Part shown: positions 45,113 through 56,264 of the stretch, one piece after another
Position numbering within the stretch: the stretch's first letter is position 1
How the letters are laid out: the number at the start of each line of letters is the position of its first letter
DNA from: Bacillus sp. EB600
Lineage (GTDB): Bacteria; Bacillota; Bacilli; Bacillales; Cytobacillaceae
Assembly (NCBI RefSeq): GCF_024494385.1
Contig: NZ_JAEVLT010000003.1
Span: 248,001 to 312,000 of the forward strand
Direction of reading: 5' to 3'
Length of the DNA stretch: 64,000 nucleotides
Translations under genes and position numbers: made by a program
Notes under the pieces: generated by a model
What the model saw: the letters and a program-made list of their open reading frames with translations, nothing else
Told to the model about the DNA's origin: nothing
Databases searched by the model: none

Positions 45113-45493
45113 AATCCAGCAGGCTCCAACGTAATCCTTTCCTTTATGGTGGTGTCTAACCACTCAGCAGGTCCCGTCTTACCCCCTTTCATATGTAAAA
45201 AAATTTCCGGCTTCTTTTTCAGGCTGGGAATTTTTTTGGTTTATCAGATGCTAATGGGCTTTTGAAACTCCCCTGACTTGTAAACTTTTGAAAAAAGAAT
45301 AACAGTAACTGGTGAAAAATTTTCATTTTTTTCTCATCTAACTAGCCTATAGTCCGATATAATGAATAGTAAAATAGGCTGACTTTGGGGGAGTGAAGGA
45401 AAATAGCTGCTAGTTGAATGGACCGATTAAATGAATATATTCAAAGATTTACATTTCCTTCTCAAAATAAAAAAGAATGCTGGGGGGATCCAC
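45113..45493. other. Spacer with terminator and possible SigD -10
   Basis: At 45199-45247 AAAAATTTCC / GGGAATTTTT plus T run ends the kinase transcript. At 45353-45360 TCCGATAT resembles a SigD -10 for the chemoreceptor, but the -35 at proper spacing is TCAT. The first ATG of the long frame (45431) has no SD. Confidence 0.5.
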
Positions 45494-46984
45494 TTGGAAG
45501 CCATTAAACAAATGAATCTAAAAGTGCTTAGATCAAAAAATACGCTTATGTTTATTACCTTTTTAATTTCGATCATTGCAGATGAAGTATACGGGTTTAT
45601 CAACCACAGCGGTACGATTACGATGTCAGTGCTGGGGTTTGAATTTTTGGGGTTTATTTTGCTTTTCCTTATTTTGCAAAAGGTAGTAAAACAGGAGCAC
45701 TTATTCCCGTATCTTAGTGTGATATTAATCTATGGCTGTACGATTACATTAATTTTTGTCGGAGGTGGTACATCAGCAAACTACCAAATGATCGCCTTTT
45801 TGCAGGTTTATTCCATTATTCAACTGTCTTTTGCGATCTTTATGCTCGGAACTTCTTTGGGAATCATTGCGGTCGTTCTCAATTTTTTCAAGGCTGTGGA
45901 TCCTGCAACGCAACTTGCATTTCCATCCGCATTAATGACCTTTATTTTAACGGCCATAGCTTTATTTTCGCTGGTGAAAATCAATGGTACGCAAAAGAAT
46001 AAGATAGAAGCTTTACTGATTGAATCCGAGGAAAGCGCTGCAGAAATAAAAGTGCAAAGAGAATTGCTGGAATGCGAAGTTACCCAGATGGTTGATACGA
46101 TTAATGATATCAATCAGCAGGTCCAAAATAACAGCGGTGCACAAATGGAAATGAAGGCTGCTGTTCAAGAGGTTGCCGCAGGCGGACAGACACAAAATGA
46201 TCAAGTCGCGATTATTTCCGAGAATGTCCGGTCCACCGTTTTGGCTATGGAAAAAATGGGTGAAGTTACGAAAGAACTATTTAAAGATACAGAAATTGCC
46301 CATGAAATTACGAAAAACGGCGAAACGAAAATTTCTCAGCTTCAGAAAAGTATGGACGAGCTGAAAGATATGATTACTGAGGTTTATGATGTTTTTGAGA
46401 ATCTTACGAGTAAAATTCATGAAACAAATGAATATGCAGAATCAATCAAGGAAATCACATCACAAACAAATTTACTAGCTCTCAATGCCAGCATTGAAGC
46501 TGCCCGCGCCGGCGAAGCTGGGAAGGGCTTTTCCGTTGTGGCTGAGGAGATCCGCAAGCTGGCTGAAACAACTAAAAAGACAACGGAAAATATCACAAAT
46601 AATTTATTAGAAGTGAATGAAACGAATAGCCTGGCAGTTGATAAAATTAATCAAAGTGCTTCCAGGTTTAAAAATAGTGCGGAGACGACAGTTAAGGTTG
46701 CTGACTACTTCTTGCAGTTGAACCAAACAGTCAGTGCCTTGAATAATAAATTTAGCAGCTTTGAAAACCTTGTTGAGGATATTACGGTAAAATCAACAAA
46801 TGTTGAATTGTCTACAAGCGAGCTCGCAGCTGTAATTGAGGAAGCATCGGCGGGCCTTCAAGAAATGAGTGCTACGATTGAAACGATTAGTGAAGACAAT
46901 CGACAAATTGCCGGCAATATTTTAGACCTATCAAGCAGTGCAGAAAATATCAAAACAGCTTTTAAGGTAGAACCTAAAGGGTAA
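45494..46984 (+). CDS. Methyl-accepting chemotaxis protein with multi-helix membrane domain
   Basis: About 496 residues from TTG 45494, preceded by a G-rich SD (GGGGGGA). Unlike the receptor at 17269 it has no extracellular sensor: residues about 15-165 form about six membrane helices ([66 protein letters not shown]). The cytoplasmic part has no clear HAMP and ends in the signalling domain with [20 protein letters not shown] and [20 protein letters not shown]. It may sense membrane or redox state; ligand unknown. Confidence 0.9.
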   Translation: MEAIKQMNLKVLRSKNTLMFITFLISIIADEVYGFINHSGTITMSVLGFEFLGFILLFLILQKVVKQEHLFPYLSVILIYGCTITLIFVGGGTSANYQMIAFLQVYSIIQLSFAIFMLGTSLGIIAVVLNFFKAVDPATQLAFPSALMTFILTAIALFSLVKINGTQKNKIEALLIESEESAAEIKVQRELLECEVTQMVDTINDINQQVQNNSGAQMEMKAAVQEVAAGGQTQNDQVAIISENVRSTVLAMEKMGEVTKELFKDTEIAHEITKNGETKISQLQKSMDELKDMITEVYDVFENLTSKIHETNEYAESIKEITSQTNLLALNASIEAARAGEAGKGFSVVAEEIRKLAETTKKTTENITNNLLEVNETNSLAVDKINQSASRFKNSAETTVKVADYFLQLNQTVSALNNKFSSFENLVEDITVKSTNVELSTSELAAVIEEASAGLQEMSATIETISEDNRQIAGNILDLSSSAENIKTAFKVEPKG

Positions 46985-47000
46985 TAATAATAGAAAGTTG

Positions 47001-47029
47001 GAAGAAGAGCCTCATGGTTCTTCTTTTTC
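47001..47029 (+). terminator. Terminator after the chemoreceptor
   Basis: Stem GAAGAAGAGCC / GGTTCTTC with loop TCAT and a T run. Confidence 0.8.
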
Positions 47030-47215
47030 TATATTATGTGGTCCCTAACATTCCCGTTGCAGTCTTTGAATAGACTTTGAGGATACTTATGACAATTTAC
47101 CGCGGGATTGAAACTTAATATGCTTTCCAGAAGTATATAGCGATGAAGTTCCCCATCAAAAACCCTTTTATTCTATTTTCCTTCTCTTTTTTCAGTAAAA
47201 TTTCGTATTTATTAA

Positions 47216-47268
47216 TTGACATTCAAATGTGTATTTGAATATGATATATTCAAATACACATTTGAATG
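47216..47268. promoter_or_regulatory. Promoter and double operator of the CadC-type regulator
   Basis: -35 TTGACA (47216-47221) and -10 TATGAT (47240-47245, 18-base spacer). From 47220 to 47268 is an inverted repeat with two 23-base arms around GAT; each arm contains a smaller palindrome, TCAAATGTGTATTTGA and TCAAATACACATTTGA, the usual ArsR/CadC operator form. Metal-free repressor on these sites would cover the promoter. Confidence 0.88.
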
Positions 47269-47343
47269 ATAAAAGTGCAAGCTCCCGTTTAGCAAAGTTC
47301 AAAGATGTTAAAATTGTTATTTTTTTAGAAAGAAGGCGGCTCC

Positions 47344-47712
47344 ATGAAAGAACAGGATGTTTGCGAAGTTCCCTGTGTGGATCAAGCGAGAATCACTCGT
47401 GTCCAACGTGAACTTAAGGAGGGCAGCATTCTTGATGTCTCGAAGCTTTTTAAAGCATTGTCAGATGAAACAAGGCTAAAAATTGCTTATGCGCTTACGA
47501 TCGAAACTGAGCTGTGCGTTTGTGATGTGGCCAACCTTGTTGGAGCTACCACGGCAACGGCCTCCCATCATTTGCGCCATCTAAAAAGCTTAGGATTGGC
47601 TAAATACCGGAAAGAAGGAAAGCTAGTCTATTATTCCCTTGACGACGACCATGTTAAACAACTAATTCAGATCGCCTTTGAACATTTAGAGGAATTAACT
47701 AATCGGGGATAA
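47344..47712 (+). CDS. cadC: ArsR-family metal sensor, CadC type
   Basis: 122 residues. A winged-helix repressor released from DNA by Cd, Pb or Zn. The four CadC metal-site cysteines are present: two near the N-terminus (DVCEVPC) and two in ELCVCDVANL; the recognition helix is TTATASHHLRHLKSLGL. SD AAGAAGG before ATG 47344. The cation efflux gene downstream, 298 bases away with its own leader, is a plausible regulon member, though no second TCAAAT-N4-ATTTGA operator was found directly before it. Confidence 0.9.
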   Translation: MKEQDVCEVPCVDQARITRVQRELKEGSILDVSKLFKALSDETRLKIAYALTIETELCVCDVANLVGATTATASHHLRHLKSLGLAKYRKEGKLVYYSLDDDHVKQLIQIAFEHLEELTNRG

Positions 47713-47732
47713 TCGCTCTGCTTTAGGAGATT

Positions 47733-47855
47733 GGCGACATTATCGGCGTTTTGGCGAAATAAACTAATTTTTGGCGAAATTATCAGCGGTTTTGGCGAAA
47801 TAACCATCTGGTTTGGCGAAATTATCATTAAAATCAGCGCAATTAATGAAAATCC
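47733..47855. repeat. Tandem array, 20/21-bp period, GGCGAAAT core
   Basis: GGCGA cores at 47733, 47753, 47773, 47794, 47815 and a decayed AGCGCAA at 47836: steps 20, 20, 21, 21, 21. Same core as the array at 42028 but a different filler. It lies in the spacer between the metal sensor and the cation efflux gene. Confidence 0.88.
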
Positions 47856-48009
47856 GCAGTTGTGAGGTCGGGTTCTGACAATAATATGTCTGGGTTTCGC
47901 ATTTAACTGGCATGCTTCCCGCTAGAAATCTGTCAATATTTAGTGAAAAATAAACCAATTTACGTCCTTGTTCATATTTTACTAGTATCTTAATTTAGGA
48001 GGGTTCTTT

Positions 48010-48927
48010 ATGGGCCACCATCATGGCCACTCGCATGGTCATTCACATACAAATTCTGGCAATAAAACTGCTTTATTTAGTTCTTTTTGTTTGATCCTCA
48101 CCTTTATGGTGGTGGAGGTAATCGGCGGATTCATGACAAACAGCTTGGCGCTGCTCTCGGATGCAGGCCATATGCTAAGTGATGCGGCATCCCTGGGGCT
48201 GAGCTTCTTTGCCTTAAAGCTTGGGGAACGGAAGGTATCCCTTGATAAGACTTATGGATATAAACGCTTTGAAATTATTGCGGCCGCCATTAATGGTATC
48301 CTCCTCGTTGTAGTCGCCATTTATATTTTTTTGGAAGCAGCCCAGCGCTTTTTTGCTCCGCCGGAGGTCCAAAGCAAAGGGATGCTGCTTATTTCCACGA
48401 TCGGTCTGATTGTAAACATTATTGCGGCAGTGATTTTGATGAAGGGTGATAAAGAGGAAAATTTAAATGTAAAAAGTGCGTTTTTACACGTGCTTGGTGA
48501 TTTACTCGGATCTGTCGGGGCAATTGTGGCTGCACTGTTGATACTTTTCTTCGGCTGGGCCATTGCTGACCCAATTGCAAGTGTGATCGTGGCAGTGCTT
48601 GTTTTGATCAGCGGCTCGCGTGTTATGAAGGAATCCTACCAGATTCTAATGGAAGGTGCTCCCTCCCAAATCGATATGAAGGGGATCAAAAAAGCATTGT
48701 GCGGGATTCCCATGGTAAAGGAAGTCCATGATCTTCATGTCTGGACGATTACTTCCGGATATCCAGTTCTAAGCTGCCACATTACGATTTATGATGAAGC
48801 TTTCCATGATGATATTCTGTTGCAATCGCAAAAGATTCTTCATGATCAATTTGACATTGAGCACAGCACGATTCAAGTGGAAAGAGCAGCGAATGGCTGC
48901 CCGAGCCCGCACGGAACATGTAATTAG
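48010..48927 (+). CDS. czcD: Cation diffusion facilitator, CzcD type
   Basis: 305 residues. N-terminal His-rich tail (MGHHHGHSHGHSHTNSG), six membrane helices with the CDF metal-site motifs SDAGHMLSDAASL and HVLGDLLGSVGA, and a C-terminal cytoplasmic domain (VKEVHDLHVWTITSGYPVLS). Exports Zn, Cd or Co in exchange for protons or K. SD TAGGAGG before ATG 48010. Confidence 0.93.
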   Translation: MGHHHGHSHGHSHTNSGNKTALFSSFCLILTFMVVEVIGGFMTNSLALLSDAGHMLSDAASLGLSFFALKLGERKVSLDKTYGYKRFEIIAAAINGILLVVVAIYIFLEAAQRFFAPPEVQSKGMLLISTIGLIVNIIAAVILMKGDKEENLNVKSAFLHVLGDLLGSVGAIVAALLILFFGWAIADPIASVIVAVLVLISGSRVMKESYQILMEGAPSQIDMKGIKKALCGIPMVKEVHDLHVWTITSGYPVLSCHITIYDEAFHDDILLQSQKILHDQFDIEHSTIQVERAANGCPSPHGTCN

Positions 48928-49004
48928 GCTTCGCCAAGTAATTTTAGTTGCTTTTTCATATAGAAATTTTTTAGAATGACTATAATAGGAAAGAGGTGTA
49001 CCCA

Positions 49005-49241
49005 TTGATGGTTCCAATAGTATCAGCTCTCATATTGCCTTGTCTGCTGGTTTTGCTGTTCACAAGGGTCACTTATAATCGGGTCATTGGGCTCATCTTA
49101 ACCGTCGCGCTAATTGCCGCCTCTGTTTATAGAGGGTACGCGCATACATGGCCGGTGATGATTATTGATGCATTTTCCCTGACCGCCGGTTTTTGGCTTG
49201 CAGCCGTCATGAACAAAAGAGCAGCAGTAAAAGAAAGCTAA
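49005..49241 (+). CDS. csbA: Small membrane protein CsbA
   Basis: 77-78 residues (TTG 49005 or ATG 49008; SD AGAGGTG). Two to three membrane helices (ALILPCLLVLLFTRVTYNRV; VIGLILTVALIAASVYRGYA; MIIDAFSLTAGFWLAAVMNK). In B. subtilis csbA precedes uvrB and is SigB-controlled; a clear SigB promoter was not seen here. Function unknown. Confidence 0.88.
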   Translation: MMVPIVSALILPCLLVLLFTRVTYNRVIGLILTVALIAASVYRGYAHTWPVMIIDAFSLTAGFWLAAVMNKRAAVKES

Positions 49242-49256
49242 GCAGCCAGTCTACCC

Positions 49257-49286
49257 AAGCTTGTCGAACTATCGGCAAGCTTTTTT
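49257..49286 (+). terminator. Terminator after csbA
   Basis: Stem AAGCTTGTCG / CGGCAAGCTT, loop about 6, T run. Confidence 0.9.
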
Positions 49287-49295
49287 GCACCAAAT

Positions 49296-49585
49296 CATAG
49301 GGACGGTTCTTTTGTTCTTTTTGTAAAGGCTGTGTTAAAGGGTATTGATGATTTTGTAACTTTGTTGATTGGAGAGGAAGGCGCGAGACTCCTCGAAAAT
49401 GCTATCGCATTTTCTTCGTGCGTGGGCGATTTCAAGGATGACAATTCAATGTCCTATCGGGAGTACGGGACAGGGGAGATCCCGCAGGCGCCTGGGCGCC
49501 GAGGAAGCTCCCCGAACCGCCCCCGAACCGCCCCCGAACCGCCCGCGAACCGCTCGCGCCTGAAGCGGAAATCAACAGACAAATT
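49296..49585. repeat. GC-rich dispersed repeat in the csbA-uvrB spacer
   Basis: Begins with ATAGGGACGGTTCTTTTGTT, a phrase common in Bacillus intergenic repeats, and continues into a GC-rich block at about 49440-49580 with tandem CCCGAACCGC-type units (about 10-11 bases) and ends GAAGCGGAAATCAAC. Base composition differs sharply from both sides. Open frames here are composition artefacts. Non-autonomous repeat family; no transposase present. The remaining 190 bases to uvrB show no feature beyond its SD. Confidence 0.65.
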
Positions 49586-49773
49586 TAATTTTGTAAAAAA
49601 AGACATCCAGACAAAAATCCGAATGTTAGTTCGTATATTGTTGGTTTGTTGTAAGCATTTTGTGGTAAAATGGTAATATGTTTTTTCGGAGGATTGTGCA
49701 GGTTAGCCAGCTTGAATTTCACCTAGTCGAAATCATAGGAAAATTTGTGAGGATTTACAGGAGGAAAAAGTGA

Positions 49774-51753
49774 GTGAATGACCAATTTGAATTAGTTTCA
49801 AAGTATTCGCCTCAAGGTGATCAGCCTGGTGCGATTAAACAGTTAGTCGACGGCATCCATCATAATAAGCGCTATCAAACGCTGCTTGGAGCTACAGGGA
49901 CAGGCAAAACATTTACGATCTCGAATGTAATCAAAGAAGTTAACAAACCAACGCTAGTGATCGCCCACAATAAGACGCTTGCAGGCCAGCTTTATAGCGA
50001 GTTCAAGGAGTTTTTTCCTAATAATGCTGTTGAGTATTTTGTCAGCTACTACGATTACTTTCAGCCGGAGGCCTATGTGCCTCAGACGGATACCTTTATA
50101 GAAAAAGATGCCAGCATAAACGATGAAATTGATAAGCTGCGTCACTCGGCAACCTCTTCGTTATTTGAACGCAAGGATGTCATTATTATTGCGAGTGTTT
50201 CCTGTATTTATGGTCTCGGTTCACCGGAGGAATACCGCGAGATGGTTGTCTCCCTTAGGACCGGAATGGAAATTGAGCGCAACCATTTGCTTCATCGCTT
50301 AGTTGATATTCAATATGAACGGAATGACATTGATTTTAAACGGGGAACCTTCCGCGTGCGTGGCGATGTGGTCGAAATTTTTCCGGTTTCCCGTGATGAA
50401 CATTGCATTCGGGTTGAATTTTTTGGAGATGAAATTGATCGGATTCGTGAGGTCGATGCTCTGACGGGTGAAATTACCGGTGAGCGCGAGCATGTGGCTA
50501 TTTTCCCGGCTTCCCACTTCGTTACCAGAGAGGAAAAGCTGCAGATTGCCATCCAAAATATTGAAAAAGAACTTGAGGAACGGCTTCAGGTTCTTCGTGA
50601 TGAGGATAAATTATTAGAAGCACAGCGGCTCGAACAGCGGACCCGCTATGACCTCGAAATGATGCGGGAAATGGGATTTTGCTCCGGGATTGAAAACTAT
50701 TCGCGCCATCTGACGCTCCGAGCGCCAGGTTCAACTCCCTATACGTTGATTGATTATTTCCCGAAGGATTTCTTGATTGTCATTGATGAGTCGCATGTGA
50801 CCCTGCCGCAGATCAGGGGAATGTTCAACGGGGACAAAGCTCGGAAGGAAGTCCTTGTAAATCATGGCTTCCGTCTGCCGTCGGCATTGGATAACCGGCC
50901 GCTGACCTTTGATGAATTTGAAAAGCATATTCAAAATATCATTTTTGTCTCGGCAACACCTGGACCATTTGAAATTGAACATACCCCGGAAATGATCGAA
51001 CAAATCATTCGTCCAACTGGCTTGCTTGATCCGATCATCGAGGTCCGCCCAATCCAAGGGCAGATTGATGATTTAATTGGCGAGATCCAAGACCGGGTAA
51101 CACGCAATGAGCGCGTGCTGGTGACGACCTTGACGAAAAAAATGTCTGAGGACTTGACTGATTACTTGAAGGAAATCGGCATTAAGGTTAATTATTTGCA
51201 TTCAGAGGTAAAAACGTTGGACCGGATTGAAATTATCCGTGAATTAAGGCTTGGAAAATATGATGTTCTAGTCGGCATCAACCTGCTTAGGGAGGGGCTG
51301 GATATTCCGGAGGTTTCGCTTGTTACGATCCTCGATGCCGATAAAGAAGGATTCCTGCGTTCGGAGCGTTCGCTGATTCAAACGATTGGCCGGGCCGCTC
51401 GGAATTCTAATGGTAAGGTTATTATGTATGCCGACCGAATGACCAATTCAATGGAACTGGCGATCAGCGAAACGAAACGGCGCCGTGCCATTCAGGAAGA
51501 GTATAACGAAAAGCACGGGATTACACCGCAAACGATCCAAAAGGATATTCGTGATGCGATCCGTGCAACTCATGCTGCTGAGGATCAGGAGGAATACAAA
51601 CCAACAGCAGTATTTGGAAAGATGTCAAAAAAAGAACGAGATCGCGTAATCAAGGATATGGAAAAAGAAATGAAGGAAGCCGCCAAAGCGCTTGACTTTG
51701 AACGGGCTGCTGAGCTTCGCGATCTTTTATTTGAATTAAAAGCGGAAGGATGA
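49774..51753 (+). CDS. uvrB: Excinuclease ABC subunit UvrB
   Basis: 659 residues, GTG start behind AGGAGG. Nucleotide excision repair helicase-like subunit that verifies damage with UvrA and recruits UvrC. Walker [10 protein letters not shown], beta-hairpin [12 protein letters not shown], helicase motif [10 protein letters not shown]-like [22 protein letters not shown], and C-terminal UVR domain [20 protein letters not shown]. uvrA follows after 7 bases. Confidence 0.98.
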   Translation: MNDQFELVSKYSPQGDQPGAIKQLVDGIHHNKRYQTLLGATGTGKTFTISNVIKEVNKPTLVIAHNKTLAGQLYSEFKEFFPNNAVEYFVSYYDYFQPEAYVPQTDTFIEKDASINDEIDKLRHSATSSLFERKDVIIIASVSCIYGLGSPEEYREMVVSLRTGMEIERNHLLHRLVDIQYERNDIDFKRGTFRVRGDVVEIFPVSRDEHCIRVEFFGDEIDRIREVDALTGEITGEREHVAIFPASHFVTREEKLQIAIQNIEKELEERLQVLRDEDKLLEAQRLEQRTRYDLEMMREMGFCSGIENYSRHLTLRAPGSTPYTLIDYFPKDFLIVIDESHVTLPQIRGMFNGDKARKEVLVNHGFRLPSALDNRPLTFDEFEKHIQNIIFVSATPGPFEIEHTPEMIEQIIRPTGLLDPIIEVRPIQGQIDDLIGEIQDRVTRNERVLVTTLTKKMSEDLTDYLKEIGIKVNYLHSEVKTLDRIEIIRELRLGKYDVLVGINLLREGLDIPEVSLVTILDADKEGFLRSERSLIQTIGRAARNSNGKVIMYADRMTNSMELAISETKRRRAIQEEYNEKHGITPQTIQKDIRDAIRATHAAEDQEEYKPTAVFGKMSKKERDRVIKDMEKEMKEAAKALDFERAAELRDLLFELKAEG

Positions 51754-51760
51754 CGGTAAC

Positions 51761-54637
51761 ATGGCGATGGATAAACTGATTGTAAAAGGCGCCAGAGTAA
51801 ACAATTTAAAAAATATCGATGTCACCATTCCGCGCGATAAGCTGGTTGTGTTGACGGGACTTTCCGGGTCAGGAAAGTCTTCGCTTGCTTTTGATACGAT
51901 TTATGCGGAGGGGCAGAGGCGCTACGTTGAGTCGTTGTCTGCTTACGCCCGCCAATTTTTAGGACAAATGGATAAGCCGGATGTCGATATGATTGAAGGT
52001 TTGTCACCGGCTATCTCAATTGACCAAAGAACAACGAGCAACAACCCGCGGTCAACGGTTGGAACAGTGACAGAAATCTATGATTATCTGCGATTATTAT
52101 ATGCCAGGGTAGGCCGGCCAACCTGTCCAATTCACCATATTGAAATTACATCGCAAACAATTGAGCAAATGGTTGATCGGATTTTAGAGTATCCGGAACG
52201 TACAAAGATGCAAATTTTAGCTCCGGTGGTATCGGGCCGGAAGGGAATGCATGTGAAAACACTTGAGGACATTAAAAAGCAGGGATTTGTCCGGGTGCGC
52301 ATTGATGGTGAAATGGCTGATCTTGGTGATGAAATCGAACTTGAAAAAAACAAGAAGCACTCCATTGAAGTGGTCATCGACAGGATTGTCGTCAAAGAGG
52401 GCGTTGCCTCAAGGGTAGCTGATTCACTTGAAACTGCCTTAAAACTTGGTGAAGGCAAGGTAATTGTCGATGTGATCGGGGAGGAAGAACTGCTTTTTAG
52501 CGAACACCATGCCTGTCCGCACTGCGGTTTTTCAATTGGCGAGCTTGAGCCGCGGATGTTTTCGTTTAACAGTCCGTTTGGTGCCTGTCCGGAATGTGAC
52601 GGGCTGGGCGCGAAGCTTGAGGTGGATTTGGATCTTGTTATTCCAAACATGGATTTGAACTTAAAGCAGCATGCAATTGCACCATGGGAGCCGACAAGCT
52701 CGCAATACTATCCGCAGTTGCTTAAAGCGGTTTGCGATCATTATGGAATTGATATGGATATTCCTGTTAAGGATATTCCGAAGCATTTACTTGATAAAGT
52801 ATTATACGGTTCTGACGGTGAAAAGATTTATTTCAAATATCAAAGCGATTTTGGGCAATTGCACGAGGGTTATATTGAATTTGAAGGCGTTCTAAAGAAT
52901 GTTGAGCGCCGCTACCGGGATACAAGCTCTGACTTTATCCGCGAGCAGATGGAAAAATATATGGCGCAGCAGCCATGCCCGACCTGTAAAGGAAACCGAC
53001 TGAAAAAGGAAAGTTTGGCTGTGTTAATTGCCGGTCAGCATATTACCCAGATAACCGAGCTGCCCATTACGGAGGCTTATCATTTTTTTGAAGGCCTGCA
53101 GCTTTCCGAAAAAGAGATGCAAATCGCGCGGTTAATTTTCCGTGAAATCAAGGAACGGCTTGGCTTTTTGATCAACGTTGGTCTTGATTATTTGACATTA
53201 GGTCGTGCTGCCGGAACATTATCTGGCGGGGAAGCACAGCGGATCCGGCTCGCAACCCAAATCGGCTCACGTTTGACAGGTGTGCTGTACATTTTGGATG
53301 AACCGTCAATTGGGCTGCACCAGCGTGATAATGACCGTCTGATCGAGACATTACAAAGCATGCGCGATATCGGCAACACCTTGATTGTGGTTGAGCACGA
53401 TGAAGACACGATGATGGCCGCCGACTATTTAATTGATGTCGGGCCGGGAGCCGGTGTCCATGGCGGAGAAATTGTCTCTGCTGGTACACCTGCAGAGGTT
53501 ATGGCTGATCCTAACTCCTTAACCGGTCAGTACCTTTCCGGTAAAAAGTTTATCCCGCTTCCGCTTGAACGGAGAAAACCGGATGGACGGTATATTGAAA
53601 TTAAAGGAGCAGCGGAGAACAATTTAAAAAATGTCAATGTTAAGTTCCCGTTAGGCTTGTTTATCGCAGTGACCGGTGTTTCCGGTTCGGGAAAAAGCAG
53701 CTTGATAAATGAGATTCTTCATAAATCCCTGGCACAAAAGCTTAACCGTGCCAAAACAAAGCCTGGTGAGCATAAGAGCATAAAGGGGATCGAGCAATTG
53801 GAAAAGGTCATTGATATCGACCAATCACCAATCGGCCGGACGCCACGCTCTAACCCGGCTACTTATACCGGCGTGTTTGATGATATCCGCGATGTGTTTG
53901 CATCCACGAATGAAGCAAAGGTGCGCGGTTATAAAAAAGGCCGTTTTAGCTTCAATGTCAAGGGTGGACGCTGTGAAGCCTGCCGCGGCGACGGAATTCT
54001 CAAGATTGAAATGCACTTTTTGCCGGATGTGTATGTGCCATGTGAGGTGTGCCACGGCAAACGATATAACCGCGAAACCCTTGAAGTGAAGTACAAAGGA
54101 AAAAACATTGCCGATATTCTTGAGATGACGGTCGAGGACGCGTGGCAGTTTTTCGAAAATCATCCGAAAATCAGCCGCAAGCTGCAAACGATTGTTGATG
54201 TAGGTCTTGGCTATGTTAAGATGGGCCAGCCGGCAACGACACTTTCTGGTGGTGAAGCACAGCGCGTGAAGCTTGCCTCCGAGCTGCACCGCCGTTCAAC
54301 GGGCAAATCGTTTTATATTTTGGATGAACCGACTACAGGGCTGCATGTCGACGATATTTCACGGCTGCTTGATGTGCTCCAGCGGCTCGTCGAAAATGGT
54401 GATACCGTGCTGGTGATCGAACATAATTTGGATGTTATCAAAACAGCTGATTATCTGATTGACCTTGGACCTGAAGGCGGAGATAAAGGTGGGACAATTG
54501 TTGCTACAGGTACTCCGGAGCAGGTATCAACGGTTCCGGAATCGTACACGGGGAAATATTTAAAGCCTATTCTCGAACGGGACCGGTTACGAATGAAAAA
54601 ACAAATAGAAGATCAAGAAACGATGGTTAAGAGTTAA
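51761..54637 (+). CDS. uvrA: Excinuclease ABC subunit UvrA
   Basis: 958 residues, family length. Two ABC modules: Walker [10 protein letters not shown] and GVSGSGKSS, signatures LSGGEAQR twice, zinc-binding CPHCGF ... CPEC and CEACRGDG ... CEVCHGKRY. Damage recognition subunit, co-transcribed with uvrB. Confidence 0.98.
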   Translation: MAMDKLIVKGARVNNLKNIDVTIPRDKLVVLTGLSGSGKSSLAFDTIYAEGQRRYVESLSAYARQFLGQMDKPDVDMIEGLSPAISIDQRTTSNNPRSTVGTVTEIYDYLRLLYARVGRPTCPIHHIEITSQTIEQMVDRILEYPERTKMQILAPVVSGRKGMHVKTLEDIKKQGFVRVRIDGEMADLGDEIELEKNKKHSIEVVIDRIVVKEGVASRVADSLETALKLGEGKVIVDVIGEEELLFSEHHACPHCGFSIGELEPRMFSFNSPFGACPECDGLGAKLEVDLDLVIPNMDLNLKQHAIAPWEPTSSQYYPQLLKAVCDHYGIDMDIPVKDIPKHLLDKVLYGSDGEKIYFKYQSDFGQLHEGYIEFEGVLKNVERRYRDTSSDFIREQMEKYMAQQPCPTCKGNRLKKESLAVLIAGQHITQITELPITEAYHFFEGLQLSEKEMQIARLIFREIKERLGFLINVGLDYLTLGRAAGTLSGGEAQRIRLATQIGSRLTGVLYILDEPSIGLHQRDNDRLIETLQSMRDIGNTLIVVEHDEDTMMAADYLIDVGPGAGVHGGEIVSAGTPAEVMADPNSLTGQYLSGKKFIPLPLERRKPDGRYIEIKGAAENNLKNVNVKFPLGLFIAVTGVSGSGKSSLINEILHKSLAQKLNRAKTKPGEHKSIKGIEQLEKVIDIDQSPIGRTPRSNPATYTGVFDDIRDVFASTNEAKVRGYKKGRFSFNVKGGRCEACRGDGILKIEMHFLPDVYVPCEVCHGKRYNRETLEVKYKGKNIADILEMTVEDAWQFFENHPKISRKLQTIVDVGLGYVKMGQPATTLSGGEAQRVKLASELHRRSTGKSFYILDEPTTGLHVDDISRLLDVLQRLVENGDTVLVIEHNLDVIKTADYLIDLGPEGGDKGGTIVATGTPEQVSTVPESYTGKYLKPILERDRLRMKKQIEDQETMVKS

Positions 54638-54671
54638 AACAAGGCGGAATCTAGCTCCGCCTTGTTTTTTT
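54638..54671 (+). terminator. Terminator after uvrA
   Basis: Stem AACAAGGCGGA / TCCGCCTTGTT with 7-base loop and T run. Confidence 0.93.
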
Positions 54672-54914
54672 GCTGAAAAGGAATGATGCGCGTGCTTCGG
54701 TAATAAACTTTTAAGTCTAGTATGATAAAAGTGAAACCTTCAACTACGCCAATCCGTAAATAATATATCTAGTGCTAATGCATGATCGTCAATAGCATTA
54801 CTGTCTTATTTTGGAATATAGTTAATGGTGTGAATGTCTTAAAAGAAAAATGAGGGCTCAAGGGTACGCTGTAAATTTTTTTCATAAAAACAAACTGTTT
54901 GAGGAGGGTTTTTT

Positions 54915-56036
54915 ATGAATGAAGACAAAAAGCGGATTTTAAAAATGGTCGAGGAAGGCAAAGTGTCCGCTGAAGAAGCGTTCGATTTGCTTGAAGAATT
55001 GGAAAGAGCAACGCAAACGGCTGAGCAAAAGCAAGAAGAAATTGTTAATGAACTGTCTACGGCTGTCAAGTTCGATGAAGCCAAAAGAGAGGATACTGTG
55101 CATCAAAAGTTTCAATCGACAAAGGAAAAGATTTTTGAATTTGTGGATTCAACGTTAAAAAAAATTAAGGATTTTGATCTGGATTTAAATTTTGGCCAAT
55201 CCGTAGAAATTTCACATATTTTTCACCAAGGTGATGTTTTATTGAAGGAAATGGATTTTGATCTGGCGAATGGTTCACTTAGATTGGTCCCGTGGAGCCA
55301 AAACGATGTCCGGATTGAATGCCATGCAAAGGTTTACCGAGTTGAAAACCAGGAACAGGCCCGGCAAAACTTTTTGAAGGATATTATTTTTGTAATTGAG
55401 GGGCAAAAGCTGCGTTTTACAACCCAGCAAAAGTGGATGAAGGTGGAGGCTGTTGCCTACATTCCTCAGGTGCAATATGAAAGAGCCCGTGTCCGGATCT
55501 TTAATGGCTCCATTCAGGGAGATAAACTCGAGGTAGGGAGTTTTCGGGTGAAAACTGCCAATGGAAAAATTGATTTATCGGAAGTAACCGGAAGGAAATT
55601 GGAAGCTGAAACCGCAAACGGGCATATTAAAATTTGGCATAGTGAAGTTGATGACCTAGAGGCGGAAACGATTAACGGCGCTGTTAAATTGGATGGTGAT
55701 TTCCGAAGTGTCGAAACGCAAAGCTTTAATGGAAATTTGACAACCAATCTAAACGGGTCTCGCTGCAAATCGATTACAGCTAGGGCTACATCCGGCAGCA
55801 TTGATATTTATGTTCCTGAGGGGAGTTCTGTTAGTGGCGAGGTAAAGTCGAATTTAGGTGGCTTTAACATTCTTCTTAATGGAATTCACATTACTGAGGA
55901 AAAAAATGACGTCATTCAGAAGCTGCTTCGCTTCCAATCGGTCAACAAAACTGCCTCGGCATTGACAGTGATCGGGGAAACAAAGACAGGTTCGATTTCC
56001 GTTCAGAAGACGGATAAGGTTATACCTTTTAAGTAG
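54915..56036 (+). CDS. yvlB: YvlB-like protein (DUF4097)
   Basis: 373 residues, SD GAGGAGG. N-terminus (KKRILKMVEEGKVSAEEAFD LLEEL region) is the short SHOCT-like helix pair typical of YvlB; residues about 100-370 are a beta-helix-like DUF4097 domain with repeating strands (FRVKTANGKIDLSEVTGRKL; AETANGHIKIWHSEVDDLEA). No signal peptide. In B. subtilis the yvl operon responds to envelope stress; exact role unknown. Confidence 0.88.
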   Translation: MNEDKKRILKMVEEGKVSAEEAFDLLEELERATQTAEQKQEEIVNELSTAVKFDEAKREDTVHQKFQSTKEKIFEFVDSTLKKIKDFDLDLNFGQSVEISHIFHQGDVLLKEMDFDLANGSLRLVPWSQNDVRIECHAKVYRVENQEQARQNFLKDIIFVIEGQKLRFTTQQKWMKVEAVAYIPQVQYERARVRIFNGSIQGDKLEVGSFRVKTANGKIDLSEVTGRKLEAETANGHIKIWHSEVDDLEAETINGAVKLDGDFRSVETQSFNGNLTTNLNGSRCKSITARATSGSIDIYVPEGSSVSGEVKSNLGGFNILLNGIHITEEKNDVIQKLLRFQSVNKTASALTVIGETKTGSISVQKTDKVIPFK

Positions 56037-56060
56037 GAGTTAGGTAGGAGGTTATTTGTT

Positions 56061-56264
56061 TTGAAAACGTGGGTGCGATCGGGAACAAATCGAATATTTG
56101 CAGGTATCCTGGGGGGCATTGCGGAACAAATGGGCATGGAAGCAAAATGGCTGCGTATTATCTTTGTCTTATTGGTTTTGGTCACTGCGCTTTTACCAAT
56201 GTCATTATTGTATATATTGCTAATGTTTGTTATGCCGAATGATCAAGGAAACCCTACGCGATGA
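56061..56264 (+). CDS. yvlC: PspC-domain protein (YvlC)
   Basis: 67 residues, TTG start with SD GTAGGAGG. One PspC domain (NRIFAGILGGIAEQMGMEAK) and a membrane helix (IIFVLLVLVTALLPMSLLYI). Belongs to the yvlBCD envelope-stress set; overlaps yvlD by 4 bases. Confidence 0.9.
   Translation: MKTWVRSGTNRIFAGILGGIAEQMGMEAKWLRIIFVLLVLVTALLPMSLLYILLMFVMPNDQGNPTR

Noticed and set aside
49332-49676. 114-residue frame rich in Pro and Arg
   Set aside because: Produced by the GC-rich repeat; no SD, low-complexity composition.
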